Assembly (NCBI GenBank): GCA_024638915.1 | Contig: JAHEJJ010000003.1 | Span: 1 to 64,000 of the forward strand | Direction: 5' to 3' | DNA: 64,000 bases | Source: Robiginitalea sp. | GTDB lineage: Bacteria > Bacteroidota > Bacteroidia > Flavobacteriales > Flavobacteriaceae | Shown: in pieces, positions 54,731 through 63,156 of the stretch | Layout: the number at the start of each line of letters is the position of its first letter | How positions within the stretch are numbered: the first letter of the stretch is position 1 | Made by a program: the position numbers and the translations under genes | Notes under the pieces: generated by a model | Seen by the model: the letters and a program-made list of their open reading frames with translations, nothing else | What the model was told of the DNA's origin: nothing | The model's database searches: none

Positions 54731-57700
54731 ATGGCATCAAACAAAAAATATTGGAAAAGCGAAGCGGAGTTAAATCCTAACGATTCCATTGTTGAGACGC
54801 TGAGACAAAACGAATTTCCCGAAGAGATTCCGGTAGATGAATTTCTTGGTGATAAAAATAAATTGTCCGATAGTTCTGCAAGCAGACGGGATTTCCTGAA
54901 GTATGTCGGATTTAGTACGGCTGCGGCTTCTTTAGCGGCCTGTGAAGGCCCGGTTAGGCGTTCCATACCATATGTCGTTCAACCCGAACAAATTATACCA
55001 GGAGTTGCTAATTACTATGCGACTTCCATCGCAAATGGTTTCGATTTTGCCAGTATACTTATCAAAACCAGGGAGGGGCGCCCTATCAAAGTCGAAAACA
55101 ACATGGAGGCCAATGTGCTGGGAAGTGCCAATGCAAGAGTGCAAGCCTCTGTACTTTCCCTTTACGACAGCACCAGGCTTCAGGGACCATTATCTAATGG
55201 AGAGCCAATAGATTGGAACGTTTTGGATGCGGCGGTAAAAGCCAAGCTTGCTGGATTGCAAAATTCCGATCAGAAACTGGTTTTCCTTACCCAGACCTAT
55301 GCCAGCCCATCTACCAACCGACTTATGGCGGAGTACAAAGCTGCCTACCCTAATTTCGTTCATATTACTTACGATGCTATATCAGAGGAAGCAGCGCTTA
55401 CTGCCTACGAAAACAAATATGGGGAACGGGCGCTGGCCAATTATAATTTTGAAAAAGCTGACCTAATCGTTTCTTTTGGTGCGGATATCCTCGCCGATTG
55501 GCAGGGAGGGGGTTATGACTCCGGTTACTCAAAAGGAAGAGTTCCCGCCAATGGCAAGATGTCAAGGCATGTACAACTGGAAGCGAATTTATCACTCACC
55601 GGCGCTAATGCCGATAAGCGAATCCCATTGAAACCGAGTGCTCAAAAAAAGGCTCTGGCCAGCCTTTATGGCATGCTCATCAACAGCAATATAAACAGCG
55701 GCCTCAATGATAATACAATACAAACGCTCGAAAGCATCGCGAAAGAGATAAAAAGTACTGGTGGAAGGGCTGTTGTGGTTACCGGTTTGGATGATGAGGA
55801 TGCACAAAGTGTCGTTCTGGCAATTAATGAAATGTTAAAGAGCGAAGCATTTGAACCCAACTCGCCTCGTTACACCAGACAAGGAAACAGCAAAGCGATC
55901 GCACAACTTATCACCGAAATGAATAGCGGTAAGGTGGGTGCTTTGATCATGGATGGTGTGAATCCTGTATTTACATTACCCAACGCTGCTGAATTTGTGG
56001 CAGGATTGGGGAAAGTTGATCTTTCAGTGGCCTTTTCAACCAACTGGACCGAAACCACTCAGGAGGTGCAATACACTGCCTCAGCAAATCATTATCTTGA
56101 ATCATGGGGTGACGCAGAGTTCCAGAAAGGTCATGTTAGCCTCATGCAACCCACTATCAAAGAGCTCTTTGATACCCGGCAATTTCAAACCGCAGCATTG
56201 GGATGGCTTGGAAACGACAAATCGTATTATGACTATGTAAAAGAGACCTGGGAAACACAGGTTCTCAATGGTGGATCGTGGAATCAAGCCCTTCATGATG
56301 GTATATATCGTTCAGCGCTTCAGGATGTGCTCGCTGCCGATACGGATCAGTTGGCTTCCGATGAGGATATGACGACCCAGACCGAGCCTTCCATAGAACC
56401 ATTGACCAGTGCTTTAAGGCGATTGGCATCCGCAGAAGAGGCCGAAGTGGAATTGACCTTATATTCCAAAGTAGGTATGGGCGACGGACAACAAGCCGGC
56501 AACCCTTGGTTACAAGAATTTCCTGATCCCATTACCCGTGTTACCTGGGACAATTACATCACTGTTTCCAGAGACGATGCCAATACATGGGGACTTACAA
56601 ATAAAAATGTGGCAAATGGTGGTTTGGATGGTAGTTATGTAAATCTTACTGTTGGAGATACCACCCTGCAGAATGTACCGGTTATCATACAACCAGGGCA
56701 GGCACCCGGAAGTATTGGGCTTTCCCTGGGTTATGGACGAGAAGTTGGCATGAAACAGGAAATGAAGACGGGGATCAACGCCTATGCTGTGTATAAAGGT
56801 TTCAAGGCTCAGCAGAATGCTAGCCTGGAGAAAGTTGCCGGCATGCACGAATTTGCCTGCATGCAATTACACAACACCCTGATGGGAAGAGGGGATATCA
56901 TAAAAGAGACCACACTTGAAATTTTCAATACCAAAGATGCAGCAGACTGGAATAAAATAGCACACGTGTCTTTGAATCACCAGGAAGTTCCCGCAACATC
57001 AGTAGACCTGTGGGATTCATTCGACAGATCTATAGGACATCATTTCAATATGTCTATCGACCTGAATGCTTGTACCGGCTGTGGTGCCTGCGTGATCGCA
57101 TGCCATGCTGAAAACAATATTGCCGTGGTGGGTAAAACGGAAGTAAGACGCTCCCGTGATATGCACTGGCTAAGGATAGACCGCTATTATTCCTCTGAAG
57201 ACACCTTTGAGCAGGATAATATTAAGAAAGACGAATTCTCCGGAGCTTTTGAATCCAAAACCGGGTTTGAACAGATGGAACACGCAGCAACAAATCCGCA
57301 GGTAGCTTTTCAACCTGTCATGTGCCAGCATTGTAACCATGCTCCATGTGAGACCGTATGTCCGGTAGCCGCCACCACTCATAGTCGCCAGGGACAAAAC
57401 CATATGGCCTATAACAGATGTGTCGGAACGCGTTACTGCGCCAATAACTGTCCTTATAAAGTAAGACGGTTTAACTGGTTCCTTTATAATAATAATGATG
57501 AGTTCGATTTCCATATGAATAACGACCTGGGTAAAATGGTCCTTAATCCTGATGTCACCGTTCGATCGCGGGGTGTTATCGAGAAATGTTCGCTCTGTAT
57601 CCAAAAAACCCAGAAAACGATACTCGATGCCAAAAGGGATGGCAGGATGATCAAGGATGGTGAATTCCAGACAGCCTGTTCCGCAGCCTGTAGTAATGGA

Positions 57701-57847
57701 GCAATAGTATTTGGAGATATCAACGACGGAGAAAGCAAGGTATCTGAACTTAAAGAAAGCGATCGTATGTATCACTTGTTGGAGAGTGTTGGCACCCAGC
57801 CAAATGTCTTCTATCATGTAAAAGTGAGAAATACAAAAGAAGCGTAA
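54731..57847 (+). CDS. actB: Alternative complex III subunit ActB (Fe-S protein with molybdopterin-oxidoreductase-like domain)
   Basis: 1038 residues from ATG 54731. SRRDFLKYVGFSTAAASLAAC (51-71) is a Tat-type signal ending in a lipobox-like cysteine. The large N-terminal domain has the molybdopterin-enzyme fold; in known ActB proteins it binds no molybdenum. The C-terminal domain carries four iron-sulfur cysteine clusters: CTGCGACVIAC, CQHCNHAPCETVC, CVGTRYCANNC and CSLCIQKTQ...CSAAC, as in NrfC-like ferredoxins (one cluster is normally 3Fe-4S). It sits at the periplasmic side and passes electrons to ActA. 31 bases to actC. Confidence 0.95.
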   Translation: MASNKKYWKSEAELNPNDSIVETLRQNEFPEEIPVDEFLGDKNKLSDSSASRRDFLKYVGFSTAAASLAACEGPVRRSIPYVVQPEQIIPGVANYYATSIANGFDFASILIKTREGRPIKVENNMEANVLGSANARVQASVLSLYDSTRLQGPLSNGEPIDWNVLDAAVKAKLAGLQNSDQKLVFLTQTYASPSTNRLMAEYKAAYPNFVHITYDAISEEAALTAYENKYGERALANYNFEKADLIVSFGADILADWQGGGYDSGYSKGRVPANGKMSRHVQLEANLSLTGANADKRIPLKPSAQKKALASLYGMLINSNINSGLNDNTIQTLESIAKEIKSTGGRAVVVTGLDDEDAQSVVLAINEMLKSEAFEPNSPRYTRQGNSKAIAQLITEMNSGKVGALIMDGVNPVFTLPNAAEFVAGLGKVDLSVAFSTNWTETTQEVQYTASANHYLESWGDAEFQKGHVSLMQPTIKELFDTRQFQTAALGWLGNDKSYYDYVKETWETQVLNGGSWNQALHDGIYRSALQDVLAADTDQLASDEDMTTQTEPSIEPLTSALRRLASAEEAEVELTLYSKVGMGDGQQAGNPWLQEFPDPITRVTWDNYITVSRDDANTWGLTNKNVANGGLDGSYVNLTVGDTTLQNVPVIIQPGQAPGSIGLSLGYGREVGMKQEMKTGINAYAVYKGFKAQQNASLEKVAGMHEFACMQLHNTLMGRGDIIKETTLEIFNTKDAADWNKIAHVSLNHQEVPATSVDLWDSFDRSIGHHFNMSIDLNACTGCGACVIACHAENNIAVVGKTEVRRSRDMHWLRIDRYYSSEDTFEQDNIKKDEFSGAFESKTGFEQMEHAATNPQVAFQPVMCQHCNHAPCETVCPVAATTHSRQGQNHMAYNRCVGTRYCANNCPYKVRRFNWFLYNNNDEFDFHMNNDLGKMVLNPDVTVRSRGVIEKCSLCIQKTQKTILDAKRDGRMIKDGEFQTACSAACSNGAIVFGDINDGESKVSELKESDRMYHLLESVGTQPNVFYHVKVRNTKEA

Positions 57848-57878
57848 TAAGAATAAAACGAAACTATAACTTAGATTT

Positions 57879-59615
57879 ATGGCGTCGCATTACGAAGCAC
57901 CAATTCGGAAACCACTGGTCCTTGGAGACAAAGGTTACCACGACGTATCAGTAGACATAGCTGCACCCGTCGAGGGCCGTGCCAACAGACAGTGGTGGAT
58001 AGTATTTTCCATTGCCCTGGCTGCACTCCTATGGGGTATCGGTGCTATAGTCTATACTATATCTACTGGGATCGGGACCTGGGGGTTGAATAAAACGGTC
58101 AACTGGGCTTGGGATATCACCAACTTCGTCTGGTGGGTGGGTATCGGCCATGCCGGGACCTTGATCTCTGCCGTATTGTTGCTCTTCCGGCAGAAGTGGA
58201 GAATGGCGATCAACCGTTCTGCTGAAGCAATGACAATCTTTTCGGTCATCCAGGCCGGACTATTTCCGATCATACACATGGGACGTCCATGGCTCGCTTA
58301 CTGGGTAGTGCCTATTCCAAACCAGTTCGGTTCGCTATGGGTCAATTTTAACTCACCACTGCTTTGGGACGTTTTTGCAATATCCACCTACCTCTCGGTT
58401 TCTCTTGTATTTTGGTGGACAGGTTTGTTGCCCGATTTTGGAATGATAAGAGACCGGGCTGTAAAACCATTTCAGAAAAAAATATATAGCCTTGTCAGTT
58501 TCGGATGGACAGGACGTGCAAAAGACTGGCAAAGATTTGAAGAGGTATCTCTCGTACTGGCCGGACTTGCAACGCCACTTGTTCTTTCGGTTCACACCAT
58601 TGTATCTTTCGACTTTGCTACTTCGGTGATCCCTGGTTGGCACACCACGATTTTCCCACCCTATTTTGTAGCCGGTGCGATCTTCTCTGGATTTGCCATG
58701 GTGCAAACCCTTTTGCTGATCATGCGGAAGGTTTGTAACCTCGAAGCATATATCACGGTACAGCATATCGAACTGATGAACATTGTTATCATGATCACCG
58801 GATCGATCGTTGGTTGTGCTTATATTACAGAGTTGTTCATCGCCTGGTATTCTGGGGTAGAATATGAACAATACGCTTTCCTGAACAGGGCAACCGGACC
58901 CTATTGGTGGGCATATTTACTGATGATGTCTTGTAATGTCTTGTCACCTCAGATCATGTGGTTCAAGAAGATCCGTACCAGTATCATGGTATCCTTCGTG
59001 ATCTCAATTGTGGTTAATGTGGGAATGTGGTTCGAGCGATTTGTGATTATCGTAACCTCACTTCACCGTGACTACCTGCCGTCTTCGTGGACAATGTTCT
59101 CACCAACCTTTGTGGACATAGGAATATTTATTGGAACAATAGGCTTCTTCTTCGTACTTTTCTTATTGTATGCACGAACCTTCCCTGTGATTGCACAGGC
59201 AGAGGTGAAGTCGATACTTAAATCCTCTGGAGAGCGATACAAAAAACTCCGGGCAGAAGGCAAACCGCTTTACGCTGTCACTAAAAACGGAATAATTAGG
59301 GAAACCTTTATAGAAAGTGAAGAAGAGGAATCCGCTACTGTAGGACAGCCGTCTCCGGCTTTCAATCTTTTGGATTCGATCGGTAAATTCGATCTTGAAA
59401 GTCAGAAACCAGACGACCTTAAGAAGGTTAAGGGTATTGGGCCTTTGATGGAAAAGACGCTTAACAAACTTGGAATTTTCAGCTTTCTGCAGGTTAGTAA
59501 AATGACTCAAAATGAATATAATCTGCTCGATTCTCTGACAGGGGCATTCCCTGGCAGAGCCCAGAGAGACGACTGGGCCGGGCAGGCGAGATTATTTTTA
59601 AACAGGGATAAATAA
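57879..59615 (+). CDS. actC: Alternative complex III subunit ActC (NrfD/PsrC-like) with helix-hairpin-helix tail
   Basis: 578 residues. About ten membrane helices of the NrfD/PsrC family occupy residues 35-440 (WWIVFSIALAALLWGIGAIVY, GIGHAGTLISAVLLLFRQKWR, FPIIHMGRPW...). These form the quinol-binding/proton-channel subunit. Beyond residue 440 is a cytoplasmic-looking linker and, at about 511-578, a helix-hairpin-helix module (PDDLKKVKGIGPLMEKTLNK...DDWAGQARLFL) like the one on S2 in this window. Typical ActC proteins end soon after the last helix, so this module is extra. Its role is unknown. 2 bases to actD. Confidence 0.95.
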   Translation: MASHYEAPIRKPLVLGDKGYHDVSVDIAAPVEGRANRQWWIVFSIALAALLWGIGAIVYTISTGIGTWGLNKTVNWAWDITNFVWWVGIGHAGTLISAVLLLFRQKWRMAINRSAEAMTIFSVIQAGLFPIIHMGRPWLAYWVVPIPNQFGSLWVNFNSPLLWDVFAISTYLSVSLVFWWTGLLPDFGMIRDRAVKPFQKKIYSLVSFGWTGRAKDWQRFEEVSLVLAGLATPLVLSVHTIVSFDFATSVIPGWHTTIFPPYFVAGAIFSGFAMVQTLLLIMRKVCNLEAYITVQHIELMNIVIMITGSIVGCAYITELFIAWYSGVEYEQYAFLNRATGPYWWAYLLMMSCNVLSPQIMWFKKIRTSIMVSFVISIVVNVGMWFERFVIIVTSLHRDYLPSSWTMFSPTFVDIGIFIGTIGFFFVLFLLYARTFPVIAQAEVKSILKSSGERYKKLRAEGKPLYAVTKNGIIRETFIESEEEESATVGQPSPAFNLLDSIGKFDLESQKPDDLKKVKGIGPLMEKTLNKLGIFSFLQVSKMTQNEYNLLDSLTGAFPGRAQRDDWAGQARLFLNRDK

Positions 59616-59617
59616 TT

Positions 59618-60145
59618 ATGGCAGCTACCGTTATTCACGCATATTACAATGATGATGATGTTCTGATGCATGCCGTCAAAAGAATCAAGGAGGCAAAACA
59701 TCATATAGAAGAGGTCTACTGTCCCTTCCCGGTTCACGGTTTGGATAAAGCTATGGGACTGGCCCCAACCCGTATAGCTATTACATCTTTTATGTATGGG
59801 GTATTGGGCCTTGTGGTTTCCATCGTGATGATGAACTACATTATGATACAGGACTGGCCGATGGACATCGGGGGGAAGCCTAGTTTTACTTATATCGAAA
59901 ACATGCCGGCCTTTGTCCCGATCATGTTCGAAATGACGGTGTTCTTTGCAGCACACCTCATGGTCATCACCTTTTATCTGAGGTCAAAATTATGGCCTTT
60001 TAAAGAAGCGGAAAACCCGGATATTCGCACTACCGACGATCATTTTGTGATGGAGATCGAGGTTCATGATAACGAAGCAGAATTGAAAGAGTTGCTGTTG
60101 GATACCGGAGCGGTTGAACTTAACATAATTAAAACCAGCCATTAG
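59618..60145 (+). CDS. actD: Alternative complex III subunit ActD (DUF3341)
   Basis: 175 residues. An N-terminal soluble part (YNDDDVLMHAVKRIKEAKHHIEEVYCPFPVHGLDKAMG) precedes two membrane helices (about 55-80 and 100-125), then an acidic C-terminal domain. This is the DUF3341 pattern of ActD, a small membrane subunit of the complex. The stop is directly followed by the actE ATG, no gap. Confidence 0.95.
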   Translation: MAATVIHAYYNDDDVLMHAVKRIKEAKHHIEEVYCPFPVHGLDKAMGLAPTRIAITSFMYGVLGLVVSIVMMNYIMIQDWPMDIGGKPSFTYIENMPAFVPIMFEMTVFFAAHLMVITFYLRSKLWPFKEAENPDIRTTDDHFVMEIEVHDNEAELKELLLDTGAVELNIIKTSH

Positions 60146-60706
60146 ATGAAAAGGCTAACCACTACATTTTTGCTTATAGCCACATTGGCACTTGTGAACA
60201 GTTGTGCCGATTCAAGCAGGCCCAACTATCAGTACATGCCTAATATGTATGAGCCTGTTGGTTATGAAACATACCAGGAAGTAGGATTTCTACCCGATGG
60301 AAGCGAGGCACTGACACCACCCGATAATACCATTTCCAGAGGATGGCTGCCCTACGAATTGGTCAATGACATAGAAGGAAAAGAACTTTCCAGAGCCATG
60401 GAGAGTCCACTCGATTCTCTGAACTCTGAAGCTAACCTGGCTGAAGGGAAAGAACTTTACGAGATTTACTGTGCCATCTGCCATGGGAATCAGGGAAAAG
60501 GTCAGGGGCAGTTGGTTAAACGTGAAAAGATCCTGGGAGTACCCAGTTATGCAGATGCCGCAAGAAATATAACGGTAGGCAGTACCTATCACGTCATCTA
60601 TTACGGATTGAATTCTATGGGTTCCTACGCCGGACAGTTGAATTATGAAGAAAGGTGGCAGGTTTCTGAATACGTGATGAAACTCAAAGAAGACTTATCA
60701 AACTAA
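60146..60706 (+). CDS. actE: Alternative complex III subunit ActE (mono-haem cytochrome c lipoprotein)
   Basis: 186 residues. The signal MKRLTTTFLLIATLALVNSC has a lipobox, so the protein is lipid-anchored on the periplasmic face. One haem motif, CAICHG, followed by GKGQGQLVKREK and a late methionine ligand region (GLNSMGSYAGQL) marks a class I cytochrome c. It carries electrons from ActA to the oxidase. 16 bases to actF. Confidence 0.95.
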   Translation: MKRLTTTFLLIATLALVNSCADSSRPNYQYMPNMYEPVGYETYQEVGFLPDGSEALTPPDNTISRGWLPYELVNDIEGKELSRAMESPLDSLNSEANLAEGKELYEIYCAICHGNQGKGQGQLVKREKILGVPSYADAARNITVGSTYHVIYYGLNSMGSYAGQLNYEERWQVSEYVMKLKEDLSN

Positions 60707-60722
60707 TACGTAGATAAAGAAT

Positions 60723-62039
60723 ATGTACACGTTTTCAAATAGGTTAAAAATCGGCTCCATTATCCTGATGGCCCTGGGATTATTAGGGATGGGAGTTGGA
60801 TTCATTTCGGCCCCGTCTACGGTCGAAGAAGCCCAGTCTATGGTGGCATCACATGGAGATGACCATGGTGGTGACGCGCACAGTGAAGTTGCCTCCCATA
60901 CCGATTCGGCACATGCCGGTGATGATCATGGGACAGATCACGGGGAACACCTCCTGCATCAATTGCAGAACCGGCCATGGTCTGCACTCTATGTTGCAGC
61001 ATTTTTCTTTTTTATGATCGCCTTAGGAGTGTTGGCTTTTTATGCCATCCAAAGGGCGGCCCAGGCAGGATGGTCTCCAATGCTCTTCCGGGTTATGGAA
61101 GGAATAACAGCCTATATTGTTCCGGGCGGAATAATACTATTTGTGTTTTTTATACTATCGGTAATGCATTTCAACCATATATTTCCATGGATGGATGCCG
61201 AGGTAGTCGCAAATGATGAACTCTTACTAGGTAAGAAAGGATACCTCAACGTTTCTTTCTTTCTGATCCGAGCCGCTATTTTCCTCGGTGGTTGGATCCT
61301 TTACCGGGAAGTATCAAGAAGATTGAGTATAGCACAGGATAATGCCGATGATTATTCGAATTTTAAAAAGAACTTTCGGTGGTCTGCAGGCTTCCTGGTA
61401 TTCTATCTGGTTACAGAATCTATCATGTCTTGGGACTGGATTATGAGCGTTGATCCTCACTGGTTCAGCACTTTATTTGGATGGTATGTTTTTGCCAGTA
61501 TGATCGTTTCCGGTATTACAGTGATCTCTATGATAGCGATCTATTTAAAATCCAAGGGATACCTGCCCGATGTTAATGACAGTCATATTCACGATTTAGC
61601 GAAATATATGTTCGGTTTCAGTATATTCTGGACCTATCTTTGGTTTGGTCAGTTTATGCTTATCTGGTACGCCAATATACCCGAAGAAGTCACCTATTTT
61701 GTGACCAGGATCGAAGATTTTAAATTGCCGTTTTTCGGCATGCTTGCCCTGAACTTTATATTCCCGGTTCTGGTCCTGATGAACAGCGATTACAAACGTG
61801 TTAATTGGTTTGTGATTATGACCGGACTGGTGATCCTTGTAGGGCATTACCTGGACGTTTTCAATATGATTACCCCCGCTACCGTGGGTGACCAGTGGTA
61901 TATAGGTTTACCTGAAATAGGCGCATTCCTATTCTTTGCAGGGTTGTTTATATTCTGGGTGTTTAGAGCACTGACCAAGGCTCCGTTACAGCCCACCAGA
62001 AATCCGTTCATCGAAGAAAGCAGGCAGTTTCATTATTAA
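60723..62039 (+). CDS. actF: Alternative complex III subunit ActF (NrfD-like)
   Basis: 438 residues with about ten membrane helices, the second PsrC/NrfD-like subunit of the complex. Between the first helix (about 8-29) and the second (about 85-108) is a long His/Asp-rich loop (residues about 43-80; DDHGGDAHSEVASH, HAGDDHGTDHGEH) that could bind a metal ion. The core sequences (MEGITAYIVPGGIILFVFFIL, SWDWIMSVDPHWFSTLFGWYVFAS) are standard for ActF. 19 bases to coxB. Confidence 0.95.
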   Translation: MYTFSNRLKIGSIILMALGLLGMGVGFISAPSTVEEAQSMVASHGDDHGGDAHSEVASHTDSAHAGDDHGTDHGEHLLHQLQNRPWSALYVAAFFFFMIALGVLAFYAIQRAAQAGWSPMLFRVMEGITAYIVPGGIILFVFFILSVMHFNHIFPWMDAEVVANDELLLGKKGYLNVSFFLIRAAIFLGGWILYREVSRRLSIAQDNADDYSNFKKNFRWSAGFLVFYLVTESIMSWDWIMSVDPHWFSTLFGWYVFASMIVSGITVISMIAIYLKSKGYLPDVNDSHIHDLAKYMFGFSIFWTYLWFGQFMLIWYANIPEEVTYFVTRIEDFKLPFFGMLALNFIFPVLVLMNSDYKRVNWFVIMTGLVILVGHYLDVFNMITPATVGDQWYIGLPEIGAFLFFAGLFIFWVFRALTKAPLQPTRNPFIEESRQFHY

Positions 62040-62058
62040 TGTGTATTAAGTTCCAACA

Positions 62059-63117
62059 ATGACTACATTCTTGATCTTAGCTGTTTTAGTATTAGTGGCA
62101 ATTGCAATTTGGCAGATGACCAAGATATTCGAATTGTCACAGGCTAAGGCAGAAACGGCTCAGGTAGCCAGTGATAAAGATAACAGGTACAACGGCTATT
62201 TGATGATGGCATTCCTGATCTTTATCTATGCCATTACTATTTTCAGTTTTGCAAAATATTCGAAATTTCTATTACCGGAAGCGGCATCAGAACACGGGGC
62301 CGACTACGACTACCTCATGCTGGTTTCCTTTGGTATCATATTCTTTGTACAAACCATAACCCAGTTCTTATTGCACTATTATGGATATAAGTATAGAGGA
62401 GAAAAAGGAAAAAAGGCACTCTTCTTTGCCGATAATGACCGACTTGAATTCATCTGGACCATTATCCCGGTGATCGTATTGGCCGGCTTGATACTCTGGG
62501 GGCTTTACACCTGGACGAATATCATGGACATAAATGAGGACGATGATCCCTTGATCGTGGAATTATATGCGCAACAGTTCAACTGGACAGCAAGGTATGG
62601 TGGTGCTGACAATGTGCTTGGAGAGGCTAATGTGCGAATGATCGATATCAACAGGGCAAATGTGCTGGGACTGGATGAATCCGATCCAAACTCAGCAGAT
62701 GACATCATTGTAAAAGAACTGCACTTGCCGGTAGGGAGAAAGGTAAATTTTAAAATGAGATCTCAAGATGTATTGCATTCGGCCTATATGCCACATTTTA
62801 GGGCACAGATGAATTGTGTTCCCGGAATGATCACCGAGTTCTCGTTCACACCGACAATTACTACTGCCCAGATTAGGCTAAACCCCGATGTAGTGGACAA
62901 GGTCAAAAGGACCAATGCGATAAGGGCAAAGCGTGCAATCAATGGAGAACCTAATTCTGATCCATGGGAATTCGACTATGTCTTGTTATGCAATAAGATT
63001 TGTGGGAAATCGCATTACAATATGCAAATGAAGATTATCGTAGAAACCGAAGAAGAGTTTAATGCATGGATGGCTGCCCAGCAGTCCTTCAAACAGACCC
63101 TGGCTTCGGTTCAATAA
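62059..63117 (+). CDS. coxB: Cytochrome c oxidase subunit II
   Basis: 352 residues. An N-terminal membrane helix is followed by two more (about 50-70 and 85-115) and a third near 130-155, then the cupredoxin domain. The Cu(A) site is complete: QDVLHSAYMPHFRAQMNC (histidine) and CNKICGKSHYNM (two cysteines, histidine, methionine). It takes electrons from ActE or a soluble cytochrome c and passes them to subunit I. The extended sequence between the strands is normal for this family. 39 bases to coxA. Confidence 0.95.
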   Translation: MTTFLILAVLVLVAIAIWQMTKIFELSQAKAETAQVASDKDNRYNGYLMMAFLIFIYAITIFSFAKYSKFLLPEAASEHGADYDYLMLVSFGIIFFVQTITQFLLHYYGYKYRGEKGKKALFFADNDRLEFIWTIIPVIVLAGLILWGLYTWTNIMDINEDDDPLIVELYAQQFNWTARYGGADNVLGEANVRMIDINRANVLGLDESDPNSADDIIVKELHLPVGRKVNFKMRSQDVLHSAYMPHFRAQMNCVPGMITEFSFTPTITTAQIRLNPDVVDKVKRTNAIRAKRAINGEPNSDPWEFDYVLLCNKICGKSHYNMQMKIIVETEEEFNAWMAAQQSFKQTLASVQ

Positions 63118-63156
63118 AAGAATATGCTATTAAAAAGAAAATAAAATAATTAGATT

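Noticed and set aside
57170-57817. 215-codon minus-strand ORF opposite actB
   Set aside because: Antisense to the iron-sulfur domain of ActB with intact cysteine motifs; no family recognised.
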